Origin: Mycobacterium sp. ITM-2016-00317
GTDB lineage: Bacteria > Actinomycetota > Actinomycetes > Mycobacteriales > Mycobacteriaceae
Length of the DNA: 64,000 nt
NCBI RefSeq assembly: GCF_002968295.1
Contig: NZ_CP134399.1
Span: forward strand, 4,898,001 to 4,962,000
Reading direction: 5' to 3'
Shown: piece by piece, positions 47,893 through 55,707 of the stretch
Layout of the letters: each line of letters begins with the position of its first letter
How positions within the stretch are numbered: position 1 is the first letter of the stretch
Made by a program: the position numbers and the translations under genes
The notes under the pieces: model-generated
Told to the model about the DNA's origin: nothing
Database searches by the model: none
What the model saw: only the letters and a program-made list of their open reading frames with translations

Positions 47893-48450
47893 TCAGCGGC
47901 AGTAGCTGCGGGTGGCGTGGTCGAGGGCTTGCCGGTAGAGCGGATCGAGCCCGCGCTGCGCGGCGACGGTCGCCTTGGCCTGGTCGAGCTCGGGGCGGCA
48001 GGTCGGCGCGTGCAACTTGTCCCACTCGTCGGCCATCCGGGTGACCATCTCCCGGTTCAGCGCGTCGATGATCCCCCTCGAGGCTGTGAGATCGGGCACG
48101 TCCACCGGGGCGGCGGCCGGATCGAACTTCCACTGCGCCAGCCGGGTGTACTCGATCGCCACGGTGGCGTCGATCTGGTCGCGGAAGGCGGTGGCCACGT
48201 AGGCCGGATCGATCTGCAACGCCGCTGCTTCCGCCGACACCGCGTCGAGCACCTGCGTCTCGCGCGCCGGGTCCTCGATCAGCCCGCCGGTGTGGAACTT
48301 GTTGGCCGCGATCGGTTCGGCGACCTGGAGGCGGCGCGTCGCCGCATCCACGAGATCGACGAGGGTGGTGTGTGGCTGGGCCGCGGCGGCCGGTGCGAAC
48401 AGCGACAGCAACATCGCCAGGGTGGCGGCCAGAGCGGGAAGGCGCATCAT
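47893..48450 (-). CDS. secreted chorismate mutase (AroQ gamma)
   Basis: 185 residues from MMRLPALAATLAM; upstream ATGs at 48459, 48462 and 48486 are also in frame. A signal peptide with core LPALAATLAMLLSLFAPAAAAQ is clear. The mature part has DLVDAATRRLQVAEPIAANKF, DPARETQVLD, FRDQIDATVAIEYTRLAQW, DLTASRGIIDALNREM and a C-terminal DPLYRQALDHATRSYC, matching the exported mycobacterial chorismate mutase (Rv1885c-like, from memory). Cys residues near C-term may form a disulfide. It converts chorismate to prephenate outside the cytoplasm; the biological role is unclear. The stop lies 21 bp before the TetR gene start. Confidence 0.85.
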   Translation of the reverse strand: MMRLPALAATLAMLLSLFAPAAAAQPHTTLVDLVDAATRRLQVAEPIAANKFHTGGLIEDPARETQVLDAVSAEAAALQIDPAYVATAFRDQIDATVAIEYTRLAQWKFDPAAAPVDVPDLTASRGIIDALNREMVTRMADEWDKLHAPTCRPELDQAKATVAAQRGLDPLYRQALDHATRSYCR

Positions 48451-48500
48451 CGGGAACATCATCCCCGGAGGGAACCCCGCGGCCAAGCCGGGGGTCTCGG

Positions 48501-48574
48501 TGGCCAGGGCCGGGATCGAACCGGCGACCTTCCGCTTTTCAGGCGGACGCTCGTACCAACTGAGCTACCTGGCC
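48501..48574 (-). tRNA. tRNA-Phe (GAA)
   Basis: 74 nt. Acceptor GGCCAGG/CCTGGCC with discriminator A, D-arm TAGCTCAGTTGGTA, anticodon loop CTGAAAA (anticodon GAA) on stem TCCGC/GCGGA, and T-loop GGTTCGATCC. CCA is not encoded. Confidence 0.96.
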
Positions 48575-48617
48575 GGACGGCACGATCACTTGCATGGCAA
48601 GTGCCTCGCCGTAATGG

Positions 48618-48691
48618 CGACCCTGACGGGACTCGAACCCGCGACCTCCGCCGTGACAGGGCGGCGCGCTAACCAACTGCGCCACAGGGCC
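48618..48691 (-). tRNA. tRNA-Asp (GTC)
   Basis: 74 nt. Acceptor GGCCCTG/CAGGGTC (one G-U pair), discriminator G, anticodon loop CTGTCAC (GTC) on stem CCGCC/GGCGG, T-arm CGGGTTCGAGTCCCG. The intergenic space to tRNA-Phe is 43 bp, consistent with a shared precursor. Confidence 0.96.
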
Positions 48692-48730
48692 TTACTGTGT
48701 TGCTCCTCCCACCGAAGTGGTCGTTGCGTG

Positions 48731-48803
48731 TACCCCCAACGGGATTCGAACCCGTGCTACCGCCGTGAAAGGGCGGCGTCCTAGGCCACTAGACGATGGG
48801 GGC
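48731..48803 (-). tRNA. tRNA-Glu (TTC)
   Basis: 73 nt. Acceptor GCCCCCA/TGGGGGT, discriminator A, anticodon loop CTTTCAC (TTC) on CCGCC/GGCGG, and T-arm GGGTTCGAATCCC. First tRNA of the minus-strand Glu-Asp-Phe cluster, so the promoter should lie in 48804-48935. Confidence 0.96.
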
Positions 48804-48935
48804 CTATTCCGAATTCCTCCGGGGTACTCACAACGCTCGTTCGTTGGGAGCTTCGATAGCTTAGGGTACGGACACCCAAATCCTCAAACGGGCTGGGTGT
48901 CGTATCCTTTTCGGGGTCACACACCCGTGACCGAC

Positions 48936-49011
48936 GCCCCTATAGCTCAGTTGGTAGAGCTACGGACTTTTAATCCGCAGGTCCCAGGTTCGAGCCCTGG
49001 TGGGGGCACCA
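48936..49011 (+). tRNA. tRNA-Lys (TTT), CCA encoded
   Basis: 73 nt plus genomic CCA (49009-49011). Acceptor GCCCCTA with TGGGGGC, D-arm TAGCTCAGTTGGTAGAGC, anticodon loop CTTTTAA (TTT) on ACGGA/TCCGC. Divergent from the three-tRNA cluster. Confidence 0.96.
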
Positions 49012-49058
49012 CGCAGGAATGGCGGCGCAGCCGGCTTCGGCGCGATGTGAGCTCCGCG

Positions 49059-49775
49059 TCAGCGGAAGTAGACCTCGTCGCCGTCGGGGTATCCGCCGCC
49101 GGTGGTCGTCACGTGGACGTGGTCGTAATGTCCGTAGCCGCCGGCCTGTGCGCCGCCCGGCGTGTAGTACACGCCCCGCCAGATCGCGTCCTGGATGCCG
49201 AAGCGCTCGGCGTTCGCCAGCACGTACGCGACGATCTGGTTCCCCAGCGAGATGCCGGCGTCCGAGGACGGGTTCGGGATCATCACATCCAGCGCCAGGC
49301 CGTTGGGGTGCCAGCGCAGCGAATCCTGTCGTACACCGCCGATGCTGTTGATCTCCGGGAAGACCTCGCTGAGGCTGCGGGCGGTCAGGATGGTGCGCAC
49401 CTGCAGCCCCCTTTCGGGGGCCACTCCGGCGGGCAGGGTGCGGCTCACCACGCGCCAGCGGGACGCCGACACCAGCGAGGCCGACTCGACGGAGCCGTCG
49501 TCGGTCAGCCGCTCCGGGACGTGGCCCGACGCGGGGGCCGCGACGATCTCCACACAGCAGGGCGGCGCCAGATCCTCGACGGGCGGCGCCGGGGCGGCGA
49601 CAGGCTTCTCCTCGACGGGGACGGGAACGGGGCCGGTATCTCCCTTCACGGCGAGGAACACCGCGGCAGGGGCAAGCGCGGACACCACGTATGCCGAGGG
49701 GTTGCGCCTTTTCTTGGCGATCGAGTGCCGACCCACGCTCAGCAAGATAGCGAAAAATCTCGCAACATACCGCAC
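49059..49775 (-). CDS. membrane-anchored or secreted M15-like (peptidase-fold) protein
   Basis: 238 residues. An Arg/Lys-rich N-terminus precedes hydrophobic YVVSALAPAAVFLAV (residues ~29-43), a Pro/Glu/Val linker, and a C-terminal domain (~125-238). The last part has RWHPNGLALDVMIPN and GYGHYDHVHVTTTGGG, a His-Asp-His arrangement like the zinc site of M15 (VanY-like) carboxypeptidases. From memory, mycobacterial secreted proteins with this tail exist but their catalysis is not settled. Peptidoglycan or cell-wall action is inference. It lies 48 bp after the tRNA-Lys 3' end, convergent with it. Confidence 0.75.
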   Translation of the reverse strand: MRYVARFFAILLSVGRHSIAKKRRNPSAYVVSALAPAAVFLAVKGDTGPVPVPVEEKPVAAPAPPVEDLAPPCCVEIVAAPASGHVPERLTDDGSVESASLVSASRWRVVSRTLPAGVAPERGLQVRTILTARSLSEVFPEINSIGGVRQDSLRWHPNGLALDVMIPNPSSDAGISLGNQIVAYVLANAERFGIQDAIWRGVYYTPGGAQAGGYGHYDHVHVTTTGGGYPDGDEVYFR

Positions 49776-49869
49776 CGTTGACGAAAACTGAATGCGGCTC
49801 GCAGATCGTTACCTGACCGGAATCACTCGGTGAGCAAGTGTATATCTGCTGGTCAACCGCGCAATGTGG

Positions 49870-50766
49870 TCACACGACGACCAGCAGTGCCGCCAGCACC
49901 AGAATCACCGTGAACGCGGTGGCCGCGAGCAGTCCCCCGGCGCGTCGGGGCGGTTGCGCCGGAGAATTCAGGGAGGCCAACATCTGGTCGGCGGTGGCGA
50001 ACCGCCACCGCGGGTCGCGCGACATCGACCGCTCGATCGTCGTCGCCAGCGCGGGGTCGACGTCGGGCCGCAGCGCGCTCAGCGGCGGCAGGTGGCCGAC
50101 CGCGATCGCGTCGGCCAGCGCCGCGAGGTTGGCCTGCGGATAGGCGCGCCGGGCCGTCAGCGCCTCGTAGGCCACCACGCCGAGCGCGTACAGGTCGTCG
50201 CTCGGCGTCGCAGGCCGCCCGGCGATGCGATCCGCGGGCAGATACGCCATCGTCCCGAAGACCCGATTGGTCAGCGTCTGCGGACTGTCGGCACTCTTGG
50301 CCACCCCGAAGTCGGCGAGCTTCACGCGGCCGAACTGGGTGAACAGGATGTTCGCGGGTTTGACGTCACGGTGCAGCACGCCACGGGCATGCGCTGCGCT
50401 CAACGCCGACAGCACGTCCTGCATGATCGAGCGCACCTGGTCGGCGGGCAACGGCCCCTGGCGCGACAACACGTCCGCCAGGCTCTGCCCAGGCAGGCGT
50501 TCCAGCACGATGTAGTGCCGGCCGTCGTGCACACCGGTGTCGTGTACCTCGACGACGTGCGGATGGTTCAGCGCCGCGGCCGCGCGCGCCTCCGTGGCGA
50601 ACCGGCGCCGGGTGTCGGGCTGCGCACCGACCGCCGGGTGAAGCAGTTTCACCGCGACCGGGCGGCCCAGTCGTTTGTCCCACGCCTCACGCACCTCGGC
50701 CATGCCGCCACGGCCCAGCACACCGCCGAGTTCGTAACGACCGCCAATGACCTCCGGCGCCTGCAT
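49870..50766 (-). CDS. minimal membrane-anchored serine/threonine protein kinase (PknB-like)
   Basis: 298 residues, start MQAPEVIGGRYELGGVLG. Kinase subdomains: GRGGMAEVREAWD (Gly-rich loop), VAVKLL (ATP Lys), HRDVKPANILF (catalytic loop), DFGVAK (Mg Asp), and the activation-segment SADSPQTLTNRVFGTMAYLPADRI. After the kinase domain comes a short linker and one membrane segment GGLLAATAFTVILVLAALLVVV, with no extracellular sensor domain. It is divergent from the MFS operon at 50952; three GTGATCA boxes lie between them, so the kinase promoter may be co-regulated. Confidence 0.89.
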   Translation of the reverse strand: MQAPEVIGGRYELGGVLGRGGMAEVREAWDKRLGRPVAVKLLHPAVGAQPDTRRRFATEARAAAALNHPHVVEVHDTGVHDGRHYIVLERLPGQSLADVLSRQGPLPADQVRSIMQDVLSALSAAHARGVLHRDVKPANILFTQFGRVKLADFGVAKSADSPQTLTNRVFGTMAYLPADRIAGRPATPSDDLYALGVVAYEALTARRAYPQANLAALADAIAVGHLPPLSALRPDVDPALATTIERSMSRDPRWRFATADQMLASLNSPAQPPRRAGGLLAATAFTVILVLAALLVVV

Positions 50767-50868
50767 GCCTCTGAAGCTAGCCGGTCTTCGTCCGCGGCAA
50801 ACCTGCGACGCGGTCCGGCGCAGGTCACCGCGCAGATCCGCGGATCGCCGCGCGCCATCGCAGGTTCT

Positions 50869-50918
50869 GTGATCAAATCTCGTCAAGATGTGATCACAAA
50901 TTGGCGGTTAGTGATCAC
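50869..50918. promoter_or_regulatory. triple GTGATCA(A/C) operator array, 21-bp spacing
   Basis: GTGATCAA at 50869-50876, GTGATCAC at 50890-50897 and GTGATCAC at 50911-50918 repeat at exactly 21-bp steps (two helical turns), so all lie on one face of DNA. The last two are embedded in TGTGATCACA and AGTGATCACA. The likely binder is the FCD-type GntR regulator encoded at 53715. Confidence 0.72.
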
Positions 50919-50951
50919 ACTGGTATCCCGTAGCGACGGAAGGCACCGTGC

Positions 50952-52271
50952 ATGACCGACACCCCCACGCTTCCCGCACCCGTTGACGACCGGTCGGCCC
51001 GGCACGTGGTCGCCGGCGCAGGCGTCGGGACGTTCGTCGAGTACTTCGGCGACGCCGTGTACGCCTTCATGGCGGTCACCCTGGCGGCGGTCTTCTTCCC
51101 GACGGACAACCCGTCGGTGGCGATCCTGCAGACCTTCGCGATCTTCGGGGTGTCCTTCCTGATGTATCCCCTCGGCGGCATGTTCTGGGGCCATTACGGC
51201 GACAAGATCGGCCGCAAGAAGGTTCTCGCCATCACGATCCTCGGGATGGGCTCCATCACCTCGCTGATCGGCTTGCTCCCCACCTACGAGTCGATCGGGT
51301 GGACGGCGGCTCTGCTTCTCCTGGTCGCGCGCCTGCTCCAAGGGTTCTGCGCGTCGGGCGAATACTCCGGCGCGGCCGTGTTCATCGGGGAGTTCGCTCC
51401 CGCAGCCAAGCGGGCCCGCTACATCAGCGTGGTGCCGATCGGCGCCGCGTCCGGTTTCCTGGTGGCCTCGCTGCTCATCACTGCGATGTTCTCGATTCTC
51501 GGCGACGCGGCGATGCAGGACTGGGGCTGGCGTATCCCGTTCCTGATCGCCGGCCCGCTGTGCCTGATCGGCTGGTACATCCGGTCCAACCTCGACGAGT
51601 CGCCGGCGTTTCTGGCGCTGCAGTCCGACGACAGGATCGCCGAATCCCCGGTGGCGCAGGTCTTCCGGCACCACTGGCGGAGCGTGGTACGGATGCTCTG
51701 CATCATGGCGGTCAACGCCGGCGGCTACTACCTGGTGTTGTCGTACATGGTGACGTACTTCCAGGAGGAGGTCGCGTTGTCGGCCACCCAGTCCAACCTG
51801 ATCGCCACCATCGCACTGGTGCTCTACCTGCCTTTGTTGTTCGGTGCCGCCGCGCTGTCGGATCGGATCGGACGCAAACCGGTACTCATCGCCAACGCCG
51901 CACTGTTCATCCTCGTCAGCTACCCGGCGTTCCTGCTTCTCGGCGCGGCGGGCTTCGGCGCGGCACTGGCCGTGCAACTGCTGTTCGTCGCGATGTTCAG
52001 CCTCAACGACGGGACCTTCGCCACCGCCTTCGTCGAAGGCATGCCCACCGAGATCCGCTTCAGCGGCTTCGCCATTCCGTTCACCCTCGGTATCGGTCTG
52101 TTCGCCGGCGGCACCCCGTTCCTGGCGACGTGGCTGATCAGCACCACCGGAAGCCCCGTCGCTCCCAGTTTCGTGCTGATCGCGATCTGTGTCATCGCAC
52201 TCTTCGGCCTGGTCACGATGCGTGAAACCGCGCCGGCGAAGATCGCCGCCGACGAGGTCGCACAGCGATGA
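50952..52271 (+). CDS. MFS transporter, metabolite:H+ symporter (ProP/MHS-like)
   Basis: 439 residues, about 12 TM segments. Opening TFVEYFGDAVYAFMAVTLAAVFF is the MHS-type first helix. The characteristic loop 2-3 motif is GHYGDKIGRKKVLAITILGMG, with ARLLQGFCASGEYSGAAVFIGEFAP before helix 5, then DESPAFLAL and the second-half ALSDRIGRKPVLIA. Members import organic acids, betaines and related compounds with protons. It starts the catabolic operon, 33 bp after the last operator box. The substrate is presumably that of the downstream enzymes. Confidence 0.88.
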   Translation: MTDTPTLPAPVDDRSARHVVAGAGVGTFVEYFGDAVYAFMAVTLAAVFFPTDNPSVAILQTFAIFGVSFLMYPLGGMFWGHYGDKIGRKKVLAITILGMGSITSLIGLLPTYESIGWTAALLLLVARLLQGFCASGEYSGAAVFIGEFAPAAKRARYISVVPIGAASGFLVASLLITAMFSILGDAAMQDWGWRIPFLIAGPLCLIGWYIRSNLDESPAFLALQSDDRIAESPVAQVFRHHWRSVVRMLCIMAVNAGGYYLVLSYMVTYFQEEVALSATQSNLIATIALVLYLPLLFGAAALSDRIGRKPVLIANAALFILVSYPAFLLLGAAGFGAALAVQLLFVAMFSLNDGTFATAFVEGMPTEIRFSGFAIPFTLGIGLFAGGTPFLATWLISTTGSPVAPSFVLIAICVIALFGLVTMRETAPAKIAADEVAQR

Positions 52272-52284
52272 TCGGTGTCCTGCA

Positions 52285-53718
52285 GTGCAGGTGAGTGAGT
52301 ACTCCTCGTTCGACGCCACCGCGCTGGCCGGGTTGGTCACCGCCGGTGAGGTCACCGCAGCCGAACTCGTCGAGTCGGCGCAGCGGGCCTGTCAGTCGGT
52401 CAACGCCGAGCTCAACGCGGTCGTCGAGGTCTACGAGGATCCACGGATCCCGCAAGCGGTGGATCCCGCGGCGGTCTTCGCGGGAGTGCCGTTCCTGACG
52501 AAGGACTTCGGCGCCCACGAAAAGGGCCGTCGGCAGTGGATGGGGAGCCGGGCCGTCGACGACCGGCTGACCGCCACCGAGTCGCCACTGGCGCGCCGCT
52601 TCGGCCGAGCCGGCCTGATATCGATAGGGCGTTCGGCGACATGCGAATTCGCGGTGACGGCCACGGTCGAGTCTGCGCGGTTCGGGCCGACGCGCAACCC
52701 CTGGGACCTGTCTCGCACCGCGGGCGGATCCAGCGGCGGCGCGGCCGCGGCGGTGGCGGCAGGCATCGTGCCGATGGCACACGCCACCGACAGCGGGGGC
52801 TCGATCCGCATCCCGGCCGCATGTTGCGGCCTCGTCGGCCTGAAGCCGACGAGAGGTGTGATACCCACGGGAACAACAGATTCCGTTCAGGTCGATTTCC
52901 ACACAGAGTTCGTCATCACCCGGTCGGTGCGGGATGCGGCGAGAGCATTGTCGTCATTCCGGCATTCCTCCGCCGGGTCGCCGGGACTGCCCACCGGTCA
53001 CCGCAAGCGCAAGATCGCCGTTGCCACCCAGGCGTCCTGGCTGCCTGACGTGGATCCGGCGATGGCCGCCGCGACGTGGCACACGGCCCGAATCTGCGGG
53101 GATCTGGGCCACAGCGTCGAAGAGGCGGCGCCCCAGGTGGATTGGCCCCCACTGTTCGAAGCGATGAAGGATGTGTGGGCACTGGGCACGCTCGACACCG
53201 TCCGGGCATGGTGTGACCTCTCCGGCGCGGCGCGCCGGCCCGCCGGCATCGAAGGCCTGACCTGGGATCTGGTGGTGCGCGCACAGCGCCTCACCCGCAC
53301 CGGCATCTTGGATGCGATATCGAAGATCGACGGTGCCGTAGGGACTTTCGCTGCGTTCTTCGACGAGTACGACATGCTGTTGACCCCGACCCTGCCGTCA
53401 CCGCCCCCGCCGATCGGAGTGTTCTCCCCCGACATGGACCTCGACTCCTACTACCGCAGCAGCGTCGGCATGATGGAACCTGCCGTAGCCATCTTCAACG
53501 CGACCGGCCAGCCGGCGATCTCCGTGCCCGCCGGTCTCTCCGATGGTCTCCCGGTCGGCGTGCAGATCGCAGCGGGCAGCCATCAGGAACCGGCGCTGCT
53601 GTCGCTGGCCGCCATGCTGGAATCGGAGATCGGCTGGGCACGGTGGACGCCGCCGGTCCATGCCGGACCGCACGCGCCGACCCCAGACGCACCCGACGAG
53701 GAGGGGCACTCCGAATGA
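52285..53718 (+). CDS. amidase-signature family amidase
   Basis: 477 residues from GTG 52285 (GTG 52291 is an alternative). Ser-cisSer-Lys triad: Lys in PFLTKDFGAHE, cis-Ser in SRTAGGSSGGAAAAVAAG, and nucleophile Ser in ATDSGGSIRIPA. It hydrolyses an amide to acid and ammonia, or transfers it. It follows the MFS gene by 13 bp and overlaps the regulator gene by 4 bp (ATGA). Together with the asparaginase-like protein at the operon's end it suggests amide-nitrogen release from the imported compound. Confidence 0.9.
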   Translation: MQVSEYSSFDATALAGLVTAGEVTAAELVESAQRACQSVNAELNAVVEVYEDPRIPQAVDPAAVFAGVPFLTKDFGAHEKGRRQWMGSRAVDDRLTATESPLARRFGRAGLISIGRSATCEFAVTATVESARFGPTRNPWDLSRTAGGSSGGAAAAVAAGIVPMAHATDSGGSIRIPAACCGLVGLKPTRGVIPTGTTDSVQVDFHTEFVITRSVRDAARALSSFRHSSAGSPGLPTGHRKRKIAVATQASWLPDVDPAMAAATWHTARICGDLGHSVEEAAPQVDWPPLFEAMKDVWALGTLDTVRAWCDLSGAARRPAGIEGLTWDLVVRAQRLTRTGILDAISKIDGAVGTFAAFFDEYDMLLTPTLPSPPPPIGVFSPDMDLDSYYRSSVGMMEPAVAIFNATGQPAISVPAGLSDGLPVGVQIAAGSHQEPALLSLAAMLESEIGWARWTPPVHAGPHAPTPDAPDEEGHSE

Positions 53719-54464
53719 CCGACACGTTCCGTCTCAGCCCGCCTCAGGCCGCGTTCGAGCAGCTCCGGTCCTGGATCCTGGCGGGATCGCTGCCGCCCGG
53801 ACAGCGACTACAGGTGCGCGACGTCGCGCTCGGAATGGGCTTGAGCACCATGCCCGTTCGTGAGGCGTTGATCCGGCTGGAGGAGGCAGGCCTGGTCACC
53901 CAGGAACCGCGCAAAGGCGCGGTGGTGTCGCAGCTGTCGCTGGACGACCTGCACGACTACTACGACCTGCGCCAGATCCTCGAGCCCCCCTCGCTGCAGG
54001 CCGGGGTCGAACGCATGACACCCGAGCGGTCGGCCCGGTTGCGGTCCACCATGACCGCCCTGCAGGAGGCTGTGGACGACGGCGACCTGATCACGGTCCT
54101 CGATCTGGACGAGCAGTTGCTGCTCCTCATCCACGGCGCCGTCGCCAACAGACAACTGACCAGAGTGATCAAGTCGACCTGGGCCCGCGTGCGGCCCTAC
54201 AAACTGCTGTTCACCACCACCGCCCAGGACGACGCCGGCGCCTACATCGCCCGTGAAGACGCACGGTTCGTCGAGCTCGCCGAAATGCGGGACGGCCCAG
54301 GCGCGCATGAGCTCATGACGCAGAGCCTGGCCAACGCGAAACTGCGGCTGTCGGAGCTGTTGCGCAGCCACGACGGCACCCCACCCGGCCGCGCCAAGGG
54401 TGACTCCCTGGTCGATGTCATCGCCCGCCTCGCCGCCGCAGACGGGACCGACGTTGGCGGCTGA
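53715..54464 (+). CDS. GntR-family regulator, FCD (FadR-type) subgroup
   Basis: 249 residues. N-terminal winged HTH: QLRSWILAGSLPPGQRLQVRDVALGMGLSTMPVREALIRLEEAGL. The C-terminal FCD domain has DYYDLRQILEPPSLQAGV and a His-bearing LLLLIHGAVANRQL. FCD regulators bind metals and carboxylate ligands, usually the pathway substrate. Embedded in the operon (4-bp overlap before, 11-bp overlap after). The three GTGATCA boxes upstream of the MFS gene are the plausible operators. Confidence 0.9.
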   Translation: MTDTFRLSPPQAAFEQLRSWILAGSLPPGQRLQVRDVALGMGLSTMPVREALIRLEEAGLVTQEPRKGAVVSQLSLDDLHDYYDLRQILEPPSLQAGVERMTPERSARLRSTMTALQEAVDDGDLITVLDLDEQLLLLIHGAVANRQLTRVIKSTWARVRPYKLLFTTTAQDDAGAYIAREDARFVELAEMRDGPGAHELMTQSLANAKLRLSELLRSHDGTPPGRAKGDSLVDVIARLAAADGTDVGG

Positions 54465-55707
54465 CATCGCACGCCTGCGTGTCCTTGTGATCGGGGGTGG
54501 CGTCATCGGCCTCAGCAGCGCCTACCACCTGGCTCAAGCGGGTCACCGCGTCACCCTGATCGAACGGGGCACGTGCGGCCGCGGAGCTTCCTGGGGCAAC
54601 GCGGGCTGGATCGTGCCGTCACTCGTGGCGCCGTTCAACGCCCCGGGGGCCGTGCCCCAGGCACTGCGCGCGATGCGAAACCCGGACGGCCCCATTGCGT
54701 TACGTCAACTTCCGACATGGTCGTTGGCGCGCTGGGGCCTGGCTTTCCTGCGCAACAGCAGGGCCGACCGCAGCCGGGCCTCGCTGCAGGCGTTGACCGC
54801 GATGGCCTCCGGCGCCACCGCCGACGTCACCGCACTCGCGGACGAACTCGGCTTCGAGACACATCGCACCGGTCTGCTCCTCCCGTTCCGCTCGCAGACC
54901 GCACTGGACGCCTATCTCGCCACCCACGCCGAGGTGGTGGCGGCCGGATACCGCGGCCGCGCAGAAGAACTGAGCGCCGCCGACACCGCCGCGCGGGAAC
55001 CCGAGCTGGCCTCCGATGTCATCGGCGGGGTCTACCTGCCCGACGAGGTGAGCGTGCGGCCCGACGCCATGACCGGGGCGCTGTTCGAGGCGTTCACGGG
55101 ACTCGGCGGCGACGTCGCCGAACACGAGGCCGCCGCCTCGGTCGAGCGCTCGGCTGGCGAGTGGCGCGTGACGACCTCTCGGCGCGCACTTTCCGGTGAT
55201 GCCGTGATACTCGCCGCCGGGGAACACTCCGCCGCGCTGGCCCGCACGTGCGGGGTTCGGCTGGCGTTGCAATCCGGACGTGGGTGCAGCATCACCCTGC
55301 CTCCCGTGCTCGAGCTCCGCGGACCGGTCAAGATCGCCGAAGACCGGATCGCCTGCACCCCGTTCGCCAGCGGCGAGGTCCGCATCTCGGGCACCTTCGA
55401 CCTGGTCCGCCCCGACGCCGGCACCGCGCGCGGCAGGATGCAGGCCGTGCTGAGCGCAGCGTCCGCCACCCTGCCCGCCCTGCGGGACCTCGATATCTCC
55501 CACCTCGACGTCTGGAGCGGCGCGCGCCCGTGCACGCCCGACAGCGTGCCGATCGTCGGACCGGTCGGGTCCGCGCCCGGGCTGTTCGTCGCCTCCGGCC
55601 ACGGCACGTTGGGGATGACGCTTGCACCCGCCACCGGACGGGCCATCACGGCCATGGTGGGCGCCGCACCGATCCGTCACACCGCGAAAGGAAACACGAT
55701 TCCGTGA
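54454..55707 (+). CDS. FAD-dependent oxidoreductase, D-amino-acid dehydrogenase-like (DadA family)
   Basis: 417 residues from a TTG start at 54454, which overlaps the regulator's 3' end by 11 nt; no ATG or GTG is available just before the FAD motif. The dinucleotide motif RVLVIGGGVIGLSSAYHLAQAGHRVTLIER opens the protein, GASWGNAGWIVPSL follows (DAO family), and DSVPIVGPVGSAPGLFVASGHGTLGMTLAPATGRAI closes it. These are the marks of DadA-type enzymes that oxidise D-amino acids or N-methyl amino acids to keto acids. Membrane-linked electron acceptor presumed. GTG of the next gene overlaps its stop. Confidence 0.87.
   Translation: MAADIARLRVLVIGGGVIGLSSAYHLAQAGHRVTLIERGTCGRGASWGNAGWIVPSLVAPFNAPGAVPQALRAMRNPDGPIALRQLPTWSLARWGLAFLRNSRADRSRASLQALTAMASGATADVTALADELGFETHRTGLLLPFRSQTALDAYLATHAEVVAAGYRGRAEELSAADTAAREPELASDVIGGVYLPDEVSVRPDAMTGALFEAFTGLGGDVAEHEAAASVERSAGEWRVTTSRRALSGDAVILAAGEHSAALARTCGVRLALQSGRGCSITLPPVLELRGPVKIAEDRIACTPFASGEVRISGTFDLVRPDAGTARGRMQAVLSAASATLPALRDLDISHLDVWSGARPCTPDSVPIVGPVGSAPGLFVASGHGTLGMTLAPATGRAITAMVGAAPIRHTAKGNTIP

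Noticed and set aside
48501..49011. tRNA cluster as a mobile-element insertion point
   Set aside because: No integrase gene or partial tRNA duplicate nearby; flanking genes look like chromosomal core.
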